From NCBI RefSeq assembly GCF_900996245.1, contig NZ_CAAJGK010000052.1, forward strand, positions 62,001 to 126,000: a DNA stretch of 64,000 bases, written 5' to 3'. Below are positions 41,764 to 49,284 of this stretch, in pieces; position 1 is the stretch's first letter; the number at the start of each line of letters is the position of its first letter. A program made the translations under genes and the position numbers. The notes under the pieces were generated by a model. The model was not told where the DNA came from, ran no database searches, and worked only from the letters and a program-made list of their open reading frames with translations. The DNA comes from Paraburkholderia sp. BCC1886. Its GTDB lineage: Bacteria; Pseudomonadota; Gammaproteobacteria; Burkholderiales; Burkholderiaceae.

Positions 41764-43272
41764 TTATTCGACGTGTTCGCCATGCAGGCTCACGTCCAGG
41801 CCTTCGCGTTCTTCTTCTTCCGTCACACGAATGCCCATCACCATGTCGATGATCTTCAGCAGGATGTAGCTCACCACGCCGCTGTAGACCAGCGTCGTCA
41901 GAACGCCCTTGGCTTGCAGAACGATGCTGCCGTCCGCGCCGCCGATGTCCTTGACCGCGAACACGCCCGTCAGCAACGCACCCACGATACCGCCGATGCA
42001 GTGCACGCCGAACGCGTCGAGCGAGTCGTCGTAACCGAGCTTGTGCTTGAGCCACGTTGCCGACCAGAAGCAGACCACACCGGCCACGATACCGATCACC
42101 AGCGAACCCGTCATGCCGACGAAGCCCGAAGCCGGCGTAATCGCCACCAGACCTGCCACGGCGCCCGACACGATACCGAGCACCGACGGCTTGCCCTTGG
42201 CCGCCCATTCGGCGAACATCCAGGCGAGTGCTGCAGCAGCCGTTGCGATCTGCGTTGCGAACATTGCGAAACCGGCACGGCCGTCAGCCGCCACTGCCGA
42301 ACCCGCGTTGAAGCCGAACCAGCCCACCCACAGCATCGCGCCACCAATCAGCGTGAGCGTCAGGTTGTGCGGCGCCATCGCTTCCTTGCCGTAGCCGACA
42401 CGCTTGCCCAGCACCAGGCAGCAGACCAGACCGGCGATACCGGCGTTGATGTGCACCACCGTGCCGCCTGCGAAGTCGAGGATGCCAGCCGTTGCCAACC
42501 AGCCGGTCGGTTCCCAGACCATGTGCGCGATCGGCGAGTAGACGATGATCGACCACAGCGTCATGAACACCAGCATTGCCGAGAACTTCATGCGGTCAGC
42601 AAATGCACCGGTGATGAGCGCCGGCGTGATGATCGCGAAGGTCATCTGATAGACGAAGTAGACCGTTTCGGGGATCGTCGGAGCCAGGTGGCTGACGGTC
42701 AGCGTCGTGGCCTTGTCGCCCTTGATGTAGTTCATGCCCGACATGAAGACGCGCGAGAAGCCGCCGATGAACGAGCCGCCCGGCGTGAAGGCGAGGCTGT
42801 AGCCCACCACACCCCAGACGATCGTGATCACGCAGGTGATCGCGAAACTTTGCATCAGCGTCGCCAGCACGTTCTTCTTGCGGACCATGCCGCCGTAGAA
42901 CAGTGCCAGACCCGGGATCGTCATGAACAGCACGAGCGCGGTGGAGGTCAGCATCCAGGCGGTGTCACCCGAATTGATCTTCGACGAATCGACCGAGAAC
43001 GGCGCGGTCGGTGCTGCGGGTGCGGCGGCGGCTGCCGCGGATGCGTCTGCTGGTGCCGAGGCGGCTGCGTTAGCGGTGCCTGCCGTAGCGGCATCCGGCG
43101 TCGCCGAGGCCGCTGCGGGTGCCGATGCGTCCGGCGCCGGCGCACTGGCCGTCGTATCGGATGCGGCGGCCGAGGCGGCTGCGGGGGCGGAAGCGTCGTC
43201 CGCGAGGGCGGCGCCGATACCGCCCGCGAGCAGCGAACCGGCCATCAGCAAGGACATCAATAATTTGCGCAT
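41764..43272 (-). CDS. amtB: Ammonium transporter AmtB
   Basis: A 502-residue membrane protein. Residues 1-25 are a signal peptide, 26-90 an unusual Ala/Ser/Pro-rich periplasmic stretch, and 100-500 the AmtB channel: GDTAWMLTSTALVLFMTIPGLALFYGGMVRKKN, VHINAGIAGLVCCLVLGKR and VHCIGGIVGALLTG. It carries ammonium across the inner membrane and is normally gated by GlnK. It lies 43 bases after glnK; the pair shares a sigma-54 promoter. Confidence 0.95.
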   Translation of the reverse strand: MRKLLMSLLMAGSLLAGGIGAALADDASAPAAASAAASDTTASAPAPDASAPAAASATPDAATAGTANAAASAPADASAAAAAAPAAPTAPFSVDSSKINSGDTAWMLTSTALVLFMTIPGLALFYGGMVRKKNVLATLMQSFAITCVITIVWGVVGYSLAFTPGGSFIGGFSRVFMSGMNYIKGDKATTLTVSHLAPTIPETVYFVYQMTFAIITPALITGAFADRMKFSAMLVFMTLWSIIVYSPIAHMVWEPTGWLATAGILDFAGGTVVHINAGIAGLVCCLVLGKRVGYGKEAMAPHNLTLTLIGGAMLWVGWFGFNAGSAVAADGRAGFAMFATQIATAAAALAWMFAEWAAKGKPSVLGIVSGAVAGLVAITPASGFVGMTGSLVIGIVAGVVCFWSATWLKHKLGYDDSLDAFGVHCIGGIVGALLTGVFAVKDIGGADGSIVLQAKGVLTTLVYSGVVSYILLKIIDMVMGIRVTEEEEREGLDVSLHGEHVE

Positions 43273-43315
43273 CTTCGTTTCCTCTTATCGCTATCTGTGT
43301 CGCTATCTTTTGTTA

Positions 43316-43654
43316 TTACAAAGCGTCCGCGCCGGTCTCCCCGGTGCGAATCCGGATAACCTGTTCGATCGCCGTGACAAAAATCTTGCCGTCGCCGATC
43401 TTGCCCGTGCGTGCCGCGCGCTCGAGCGCCTCGATCGCCTGGTCGACGATGTCGTCCGAGACCGCGGCCTCGATCTTCACTTTCGGCAGGAAATCGACCA
43501 CGTATTCGGCGCCGCGATACAGCTCCGTGTGACCCTTCTGACGACCGAAACCTTTGACTTCGGTCACCGTGATGCCCGAGACGCCGATCGCCGATAAGGC
43601 TTCGCGCGCCTCATCGAGCTTGAACGGCTTGATGATTGCGGTAATGAGTTTCAT
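43316..43654 (-). CDS. glnK: PII signal protein GlnK
   Basis: A 112-residue PII protein with the uridylylation site Tyr51 in ELYRGAEYVVDFLPK and the ATP/2-oxoglutarate-binding segments GFGRQKGHTE and TGKIGDGKIFV. It senses nitrogen and carbon status and blocks AmtB when nitrogen is plentiful. The ATG at 43654 matches the family start; the frame is open to 43792. A sigma-54 promoter lies about 120 bases upstream. Confidence 0.97.
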   Translation of the reverse strand: MKLITAIIKPFKLDEAREALSAIGVSGITVTEVKGFGRQKGHTELYRGAEYVVDFLPKVKIEAAVSDDIVDQAIEALERAARTGKIGDGKIFVTAIEQVIRIRTGETGADAL

Positions 43655-43672
43655 GAAATCCCTCGCTAAGTT

Positions 43673-43719
43673 GCGTAAACCCGTTGCGTAACCCGTTTTG
43701 CGTACCCGTAACCCGTTCG
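43673..43719. repeat. Imperfect GCGTAACCCGTT repeats in the glnK leader
   Basis: Three to four imperfect copies of GCGTAACCCGTT (for example GCGTAAACCCGTT, GCGTAACCCGTT and CCGTAACCCGTT) lie in the untranslated leader of glnK. Their role is unknown; they lie downstream of the sigma-54 promoter and so are transcribed. Confidence 0.7.
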
Positions 43720-43775
43720 CGTGGTCTCGTTTGCCTACCGGCAATTTGTGCTGGTAGTGCGCGCCGGGCAGTAAC

Positions 43776-43791
43776 AGCAACTCGCATGCCA
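43776..43791 (-). promoter_or_regulatory. Sigma-54 promoter of glnK-amtB
   Basis: On the minus strand TGGCATGCGAGTTGCT matches the sigma-54 consensus TGGCAC-N5-TTGCW, with GG and GC ten bases apart. It lies about 120 bases before glnK, with a predicted start near 43765. NtrC-type repeats lie further upstream, as expected. Confidence 0.8.
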
Positions 43792-43951
43792 TGTTGAGTG
43801 GGGTGACGCACCGACCGCGTCGCCAAACGGGCCCGAACCGGCGGCAAGCAGGCCCCGGGCGCCCCTGGCCGAACGGCCAGCGTCGGCGGGACGCAGTGGC
43901 GCGGCTTTTGGATCGTTGCTAGAGTGTCCGCACGCTTCGATCAGGCGGCTG

Positions 43952-44073
43952 CGCACCAAAGGGGCTCATGCGCCGATGGCATCCCGAAGGCCATGCACCA
44001 AAGCGACCCATTCGCCAGAACAAAGCACAGACGTAACGATACATGCACAATTTTTGTGCACCAAAGGGAACAC
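43952..44073. promoter_or_regulatory. NtrC-type enhancer sites
   Basis: The half-site GCACCAAAG occurs three times: 43954-43961, 43995-44003 and 44058-44066. A full dyad TGCACA-N5-TGTGCA is at 44044-44060. This matches the NtrC site TGCACY-N5-RGTGCA known from glnA and glnK enhancers. The distances (170-310 bases from the sigma-54 promoter) suit an enhancer. The dyad ends 15 bases before the ubiK start codon, so it may also affect ubiK. Confidence 0.7.
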
Positions 44074-44074
44074 C

Positions 44075-44332
44075 ATGAAACAACCCAACGATGTCTTCAA
44101 CGACTTTCAGGCCCGCATGAGCGAGCTATTCAAGAATTCGCCGGCCAAAGACGTCGAACGTAACGTCAAGGCCATGCTGTCGCAGGGCTTCTCGAAGCTG
44201 GACCTGGTGACGCGCGAGGAATTCGATACGCAGACGCAGGTGCTGGTGCGCACGCGCTCGCGTCTGGAAGAACTCGAGCGCCGGGTCGCCGAGCTCGAAC
44301 AGAAGCTGCCGGTGACGACTTCGACGTCCTGA
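44075..44332 (+). CDS. ubiK: Ubiquinone biosynthesis accessory factor UbiK
   Basis: An 85-residue protein of the UbiK/YqiC (BMFP) family, with an amphipathic N-terminus (DVFNDFQARMSELFKNSPAKDVERNVKAML) and a C-terminal coiled coil (LVTREEFDTQTQVLVRTRSRLEELERRVAELEQKL). It assists the ubiquinone complex and binds membranes. The ATG at 44075 is preceded by AAAGGGA. Its promoter region is shared with the glnK enhancer. Confidence 0.93.
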   Translation: MKQPNDVFNDFQARMSELFKNSPAKDVERNVKAMLSQGFSKLDLVTREEFDTQTQVLVRTRSRLEELERRVAELEQKLPVTTSTS

Positions 44333-44462
44333 CAGACGTCGACGCGCAGCGCTCGCGCTGCGTCGTGCTGCACATCACTGGCAAGCGAGCCGTGACGTCA
44401 TCAGCGTTTTAGGAGACGCGCGCGGCCTGGTCTGCGCCCCGTGCGTCCGACGGGGAAAAATC

Positions 44463-46085
44463 ATGTCGCTAGCCGTGGTGCGCAGTCGCGCGCCGGCCTC
44501 TGGCCGCGCGCCCGAAGTAACGGTCGAGGTTCACCTCGCCAATGGATTGCCCTCTTTTTCGATCGTCGGTCTACCCGATCTGGAAGTGCGCGAAAGCCGC
44601 GAGCGCGTGCGCGCGGCCCTGCAGAACTGCGGCTTCGACTTTCCGGTCCGACGTATCACCGTCAATCTCGCCCCCGCCGATTTGCCGAAGGAATCCGGTC
44701 GTTTCGATCTGCCGATCGCGCTGGGCATTCTCGCGGCGAGCGGCCAGATTCCCGTCGAAGCCCTGCTGCATCGCGAATTCGCCGGCGAGTTGTCGTTGAC
44801 CGGCGCGCTCAGGCCCATGCGCGGCGCGTTCGCGATGGCCTGCGGGACGGCGCGCGAAGGCGGGGCGGTTCGACGTGGGTCGGTTTCGGCCTCGTTAGGG
44901 TTCGGCGAGTCTGGTGAGACCGGTGAGTCTCATGAACCTGGCCCGCGCACCGGTAACGCCCGCACGCCTCAGCTATACCTGCCGGCGGCCAGCGCCGCGG
45001 AAGCCGCGTTGGTACCGGGCGTCGATGTCTATGGCGCGAACGATCTCCCGTCCCTCTGCGCCCATCTGGCCGATGCGCCCGACGGCCGGCTCTATCCGGT
45101 CGTCGCACCCGACGTCGCCGCTATCACACCTCTCCCCGGCCCCGACATGCGTGACGTGATCGGCCAGCGCGGCGCGCGCCGGGCACTCGAAGTCGCCGCC
45201 GCGGGCGGTCACCACGTCCTGTTGATCGGGCCGCCGGGCGCGGGCAAATCCATGCTCGCCGCACGCCTGCCCAGCCTGCTGCCGCCGATGACGGACGACG
45301 AAGCGCTCAGCTCCGCGGCGCTGCTATCCGCCAGCCGGAACGGTTTCAGTCCGGCGCAATGGCGGCAGCGACCGTTTCGCGCGCCGCATCACTCGTCGAG
45401 CGCGGCGGCGCTGGTCGGCGGACGCAATCCGCCCCAGCCCGGAGAGATCACGCTGGCCCATCTCGGCGTGCTGTTCCTAGACGAGTTGCCCGAATTCGAC
45501 CGTCACGTGCTGGAAACACTGCGCGAACCGCTGGAGGCTGGCCGCATCACCATCTCGCGCGCCGCCTGGCAAGCCGACTTCCCGGCCGCCTGCCAGCTGA
45601 TCGCCGCGATGAACCCCTGCCCGTGCGGCTGGCGCGGCGACCCGGGCGGCCGCTGCCGCTGTTCGCCGGAGAATGCCGCGCGCTATCTGCGCAAGCTGTC
45701 CGGTCCGTTGCTGGACCGGATCGACATCCAACTGGAGATTCCGGCGCTGACCGCCGCCGAATTGACCGCTCGCAGCACCTCTACAGCGGAGTCGAGCGCC
45801 GCGATCGCAAAGCGGGTCGGCGCGGCGCGCGAACGGCAATTGAACCGGCAGGGCAAAACCAATCGGGAACTGGACGGCCGGGAGGTGGATGAAGTCTGCC
45901 GCCCCGACGCAGCCGGCGAAGTCTTACTGCGCGAAGCGGGCGAACGCTTCGGCTGGTCGGCGCGCGCCTACTATCGTGTGCTGAAGGTTGCCCGGACGAT
46001 TGCCGATCTTGCGGGGGCTGCCATGCCGAGCGCCGCTCAGGTCGGCGAGGCCATTCAATACCGTCGCGCTTTCGGGTCGGTATAA
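44463..46085 (+). CDS. comM: ComM/YifB AAA+ helicase
   Basis: A 540-residue protein: an N-terminal Lon-protease-like domain without peptidase residues (MSLAVVRSRA, SIVGLPDLEVRESRERVRAAL), then the Mg-chelatase-type AAA+ core (Walker A GPPGAGKS 256-263, Walker B LFLDELPEF, FRAPHHSSS, AAMNPCPCGW). ComM promotes branch migration during integration of transforming DNA. Residues 128-170 hold a Gly/Glu/Ser-rich insert not seen in the shorter E. coli protein. Cysteines in PCPCGWRGDPGGRCRC form a zinc site. Confidence 0.94.
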   Translation: MSLAVVRSRAPASGRAPEVTVEVHLANGLPSFSIVGLPDLEVRESRERVRAALQNCGFDFPVRRITVNLAPADLPKESGRFDLPIALGILAASGQIPVEALLHREFAGELSLTGALRPMRGAFAMACGTAREGGAVRRGSVSASLGFGESGETGESHEPGPRTGNARTPQLYLPAASAAEAALVPGVDVYGANDLPSLCAHLADAPDGRLYPVVAPDVAAITPLPGPDMRDVIGQRGARRALEVAAAGGHHVLLIGPPGAGKSMLAARLPSLLPPMTDDEALSSAALLSASRNGFSPAQWRQRPFRAPHHSSSAAALVGGRNPPQPGEITLAHLGVLFLDELPEFDRHVLETLREPLEAGRITISRAAWQADFPAACQLIAAMNPCPCGWRGDPGGRCRCSPENAARYLRKLSGPLLDRIDIQLEIPALTAAELTARSTSTAESSAAIAKRVGAARERQLNRQGKTNRELDGREVDEVCRPDAAGEVLLREAGERFGWSARAYYRVLKVARTIADLAGAAMPSAAQVGEAIQYRRAFGSV

Positions 46086-46237
46086 AGAGAAAAACACGCT
46101 GTCAAGACTTGACTTATACACACTCGCGCGTTCCTGATAGATTTTGAAACAACTGAAAGGTCTGCGTCACCCTGCCTGTAAAGGCCATTGATTTTATTAT
46201 GTTTTTTAAGCCAGCCGCAGCGGCGGCTTTCTGACAG

Positions 46238-46258
46238 AATGCCCACCGGTTGGGCATT
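46238..46258. terminator. Hairpin downstream of comM
   Basis: AATGCCCA (46238-46245) pairs with TGGGCATT (46251-46258) across CCGGT. A short T-run follows, so it is a weak terminator, about 150 bases after comM. Confidence 0.5.
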
Positions 46259-46289
46259 TCGGGCAAAAGAAGACGAGTTCTCAACAGAG

Positions 46290-46298
46290 TTATCCACA
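46290..46298 (+). promoter_or_regulatory. Single perfect DnaA box
   Basis: TTATCCACA at 46290-46298 is the strong DnaA-binding consensus. It stands alone in an AT-rich gap. Neither dnaA, dnaN nor a cluster of boxes is nearby, so an origin is unlikely; a titration or regulatory box is possible, and chance cannot be excluded. Confidence 0.35.
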
Positions 46299-46418
46299 GG
46301 CAGGTTGGGGGAAACAAAAACCTCAACGTAAACCGTGAATTAGCTCGTGATGCTGCGAAGGAACTTTCACTGTGCGCCGGTCTCGAGACGACCTCGAATC
46401 GGCCAAAAATACCGCCGA

Positions 46419-47105
46419 TTAAAACAGTTGGAACGACGAAAAAAACTGGTCGACCTGCTCCTGCTGGAGCGGTTTCGACGCGATGATCGCCGCTTCGTAG
46501 ACATGCCGTCCATGCACCACGAGTCGGGCATAGACCGTCCGCGCTTCATGCTGTGAGCCCGCGGCGCCGCTCACTTTCATTTCCAGCCCCGGCACCTGGC
46601 CGCCGGCTGCGAGCGGAATCTGCACGGGATGCGCTTCCGGCGCTGCGCCGACATTGCGGGCAAGGCCAGTCCGCAAGAAATCGAGTACGGCCTGCTGGGT
46701 GGCGGCGTCGTCGCCCGGCAATAGCACCGTACCTACCGCGAACACGGCGTCGCCGGCTTCGGCGGTCTGCATGGCCATCTGCATCGGTTTGCCGCCGATC
46801 TGAACAACCCGTTGATCGTTGCCTGGCCTGGCAGGCAGGTCGACGGTGTAGGCGTTGTCGTTGTTCATCACCGTGCGCCAGTCGAAGGTCGGCGAACACG
46901 CTGTGAGGGCGGCGCCCAGCGTCAGCAGGCCGACTGCGTGTGCGGCTGAACGAGCGGCTAAACGAGCGGCAAACCGGACTCGCGAAGCGGGACGCAAAGA
47001 GCGCAAAGAGTGCGAAGAGCGGATCGAGCGCGGAAAACACACGACGTTACGGAACACGGAGCGGAACAGAGGAAGGAACACAGAACGGACCAGGTAACGA
47101 AACAT
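46419..47105 (-). CDS. Lipoprotein of unknown function
   Basis: A 228-residue protein. Its first 50 residues are very basic and Arg/Phe-rich, followed by a hydrophobic stretch with a lipobox (LTLGAALTACSP). The mature domain starts FDWRTVMNNDNAYTVDLPARPGND and has a mixed pattern with FSSFQLF at the end. The long N-terminus suggests that the true start lies further in, near the hydrophobic stretch (for example the GTG giving VRFAARLAARSAAHA). It is divergent from the TlpA-like gene. I do not recognise the family. Confidence 0.7.
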   Translation of the reverse strand: MFRYLVRSVFLPLFRSVFRNVVCFPRSIRSSHSLRSLRPASRVRFAARLAARSAAHAVGLLTLGAALTACSPTFDWRTVMNNDNAYTVDLPARPGNDQRVVQIGGKPMQMAMQTAEAGDAVFAVGTVLLPGDDAATQQAVLDFLRTGLARNVGAAPEAHPVQIPLAAGGQVPGLEMKVSGAAGSQHEARTVYARLVVHGRHVYEAAIIASKPLQQEQVDQFFSSFQLF

Positions 47106-47296
47106 GAGCAGAACCGGCGGACACGAAAAGCCGCCATTATCCGCTGGCACCTCGCTCACTGTCGTGCCCCGCGAATCGGGCTACAATGGCGGCGCTGCAT
47201 AGCACCGGGCGTGACGAGTTTCCATTTCAGCCCCGGCGCACTGTCCCGCGCGTTCTGCGCGACCCGAATTTCAGGTTCCGTTTTCGAGGTTCCGTC

Positions 47297-47827
47297 ATGA
47301 GCTCCACCCCGTCTCCCGCCGCCCGGCGCGCCAATCCGCTGCACTACGTGATCATTGCCGTCGTGGCCGTCGCGCTCGCCATCGCCGGCTATTTCGCGTT
47401 CGCGGGCCAGCAGCGCGTGCCCGACGCCACCTTCACGTTGCTCTCGGGCCAGAAAGTCTCGACTGCCGATCTGAAAGGCAAGGTTTACCTGGTCAACTTC
47501 TGGGCGACCAATTGCGATACCTGCATGCAGGAAATGCCGCAGATGGTTCAGACCTATAACCGCTTCAAGGGCAAGGGTCTCGAATTCGTCGCGGTCGCGA
47601 TGAACTACGATGCGCCGATGTACGTGACCAACTACACGCAAACCCGCAAGCTGCCGTTCAAGGTCGCCATGGACGACGGTTCGGCCGCCAAGCAGTTCGG
47701 CAACGTGCAGCTCACCCCCACCACCTTCCTCGTCGCCAAAGACGGCACGATCCTCAAGCGCTACGTCGGCGAGCCGCAATTCGCGGAACTCGATCAACTG
47801 CTGGAAAAAGCGCTCAACGCAGCCTGA
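47297..47827 (+). CDS. TlpA-like membrane-anchored thioredoxin
   Basis: A 176-residue protein with one N-terminal membrane helix (YVIIAVVAVALAIAGYFAF) and a periplasmic thioredoxin domain. The active site is CDTC (Cys73, Cys76) in LVNFWATNCDTCMQEMPQM, and the cis-Pro loop is TPTTFLVAKDG. It probably reduces or oxidises periplasmic disulfides, perhaps in cytochrome maturation. The ATG at 47297 precedes the membrane helix. Confidence 0.9.
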   Translation: MSSTPSPAARRANPLHYVIIAVVAVALAIAGYFAFAGQQRVPDATFTLLSGQKVSTADLKGKVYLVNFWATNCDTCMQEMPQMVQTYNRFKGKGLEFVAVAMNYDAPMYVTNYTQTRKLPFKVAMDDGSAAKQFGNVQLTPTTFLVAKDGTILKRYVGEPQFAELDQLLEKALNAA

Positions 47828-47927
47828 TTCCGGTTCGACTTCAACACGCGGCTCGAACACGCTTCAACACAGCTTCAACGGACATCGACGCGTCGGCAAA
47901 CTTTCTCACCGCCGGCGCGGCCCGTCT

Positions 47928-49277
47928 TCAGCGTTCCCCATCCCCTTTGGCCGCAAGGCCATATCGTTTGATCTTCTCGTACAGCGTGGCCTTGCCCAGT
48001 TGCAGCTTGTCGGCAGCCACCGCGACCGAGCCGCCGCTCTGCTCCAACGCCTGCGCGATCACCGCCCGCTCGAACTGTTCGACACGCTCCTTGAGCGGCT
48101 GCGCCGCATCGGCCTCGTCGCCGAACGACATCACCGGATCTTCCGCCACGCCGAGCACGAACCGGTCGGCGGCATTGCGTAGCTCGCGCACGTTGCCCGG
48201 CCAGTCGCGTTGCATCAGGCCGGCCCGCTGACGATCCGTGAGGATCGGCGCGGGACGCTGGTAGCGCACGGCCGCATCCAGTAGAAAGTGTTCGAACAGC
48301 GGCACGATATCTTCGCGGCGCTCGCCGAGCGGCGGCAGCGCGATCGTCACGACGTTGAGCCGGTACAGCAGATCGCGCCGAAACGAGCCGTCCGCGACAT
48401 GCTCGGCCATATCGCCCTTGGCTGCCGCCACGACACGGCAATTCACGCGAACCGGCTGATTCGAGCCGAGCCGTTCCAGCACACCGTCCTGCAGCACGCG
48501 CAGCAGCTTCACCTGCAGCGCCAGCGGCATGCTTTCGATCTCGTCGAGAAACAGCGTGCCGCCCGACGCATGTTCGAGCTTGCCGATGCGCCGTTTCGCG
48601 GCGCCCGTGAACGCACCCGGCTCGTAGCCGAACATCTCGGACTCGAACATCTGCTCGGGCAGCGCGCCGCAATTCACCGCGATAAACGGCTTGTCGTGCC
48701 GCGGCGACAGTTCGTGCAGACTGCGCGCGATCAACTCCTTGCCCGCGCCCGTATCGCCGTTGATCAGCACCGACGCGTCGGTCGGCGCGACGTTGGCGAT
48801 GAGCCTTCGCACCTGTTCGATTGCCGGACTGCGACCGATGATGCGCGGCGCCACCGCGTGGTGTCCCGCCAGTTCGCGACGCAGCGCGAGATTCTCGAGC
48901 ACCAGCTTGCGGCGCTCCAGCGCGCGCCGCACGGTTTCGATCAGGCGCTCGGAGGCGAACGGTTTTTCGATGAAGTCATACGCGCCGTCGCGCATGGCCT
49001 GCACGGCCATCGAAATATCGCCATGGCCGGTGACGAGAATCACCGGCACGTCGGGTGCGCGTTCGTGGCACTGCGCCAGCAGGTCGAGTCCGCTCGCGCC
49101 CGGCAAACGAATGTCGCTGACGATCACGCCGGAAAAATCGGCGCTGATCAGCTTCGCCGCCGACTCGACCGACGCGTGACCGACCACCTCGAAGCCCGCC
49201 AGTTGCAGGCTCTGCACGCTGGCGCGACGCACGAGTTCGTCGTCTTCGATATACAGCACCTCAAAGCCCTGGTTCAT
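47928..49277 (-). CDS. dctD: C4-dicarboxylate response regulator DctD (sigma-54 activator)
   Basis: A 449-residue NtrC-family regulator. The receiver domain (1-125) has the acidic pocket EDDE and phospho-Asp55 (IVSDIRLPG). The AAA+ domain has Walker A GDTGAGKE (174-181), the sigma-54-contact loop GAFTGA (221-226) and Walker B TLFLDE (241-246). A Fis-type helix-turn-helix closes the protein (GSVAVAADKLQLGKATLYEKI). It activates dctA together with DctB. It is 7 bases after dctB, and the dctA promoter carries a sigma-54 motif. Confidence 0.95.
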   Translation of the reverse strand: MNQGFEVLYIEDDELVRRASVQSLQLAGFEVVGHASVESAAKLISADFSGVIVSDIRLPGASGLDLLAQCHERAPDVPVILVTGHGDISMAVQAMRDGAYDFIEKPFASERLIETVRRALERRKLVLENLALRRELAGHHAVAPRIIGRSPAIEQVRRLIANVAPTDASVLINGDTGAGKELIARSLHELSPRHDKPFIAVNCGALPEQMFESEMFGYEPGAFTGAAKRRIGKLEHASGGTLFLDEIESMPLALQVKLLRVLQDGVLERLGSNQPVRVNCRVVAAAKGDMAEHVADGSFRRDLLYRLNVVTIALPPLGERREDIVPLFEHFLLDAAVRYQRPAPILTDRQRAGLMQRDWPGNVRELRNAADRFVLGVAEDPVMSFGDEADAAQPLKERVEQFERAVIAQALEQSGGSVAVAADKLQLGKATLYEKIKRYGLAAKGDGER

Positions 49278-49284
49278 TTCGTTT

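Larger units (their letters stand above)
46086..46418. other. AT-rich intergenic region
   Basis: This 333-base gap is clearly AT-richer than its surroundings. It holds a probable comM terminator-type hairpin (46238-46258) and one perfect DnaA box (46290-46298). No convincing gene, tRNA or repeat family is seen in it. Confidence 0.7.

Noticed and set aside
46086..46418. Replication origin
   Set aside because: There is one DnaA box only, and no dnaA, dnaN, parAB or gidA near by.
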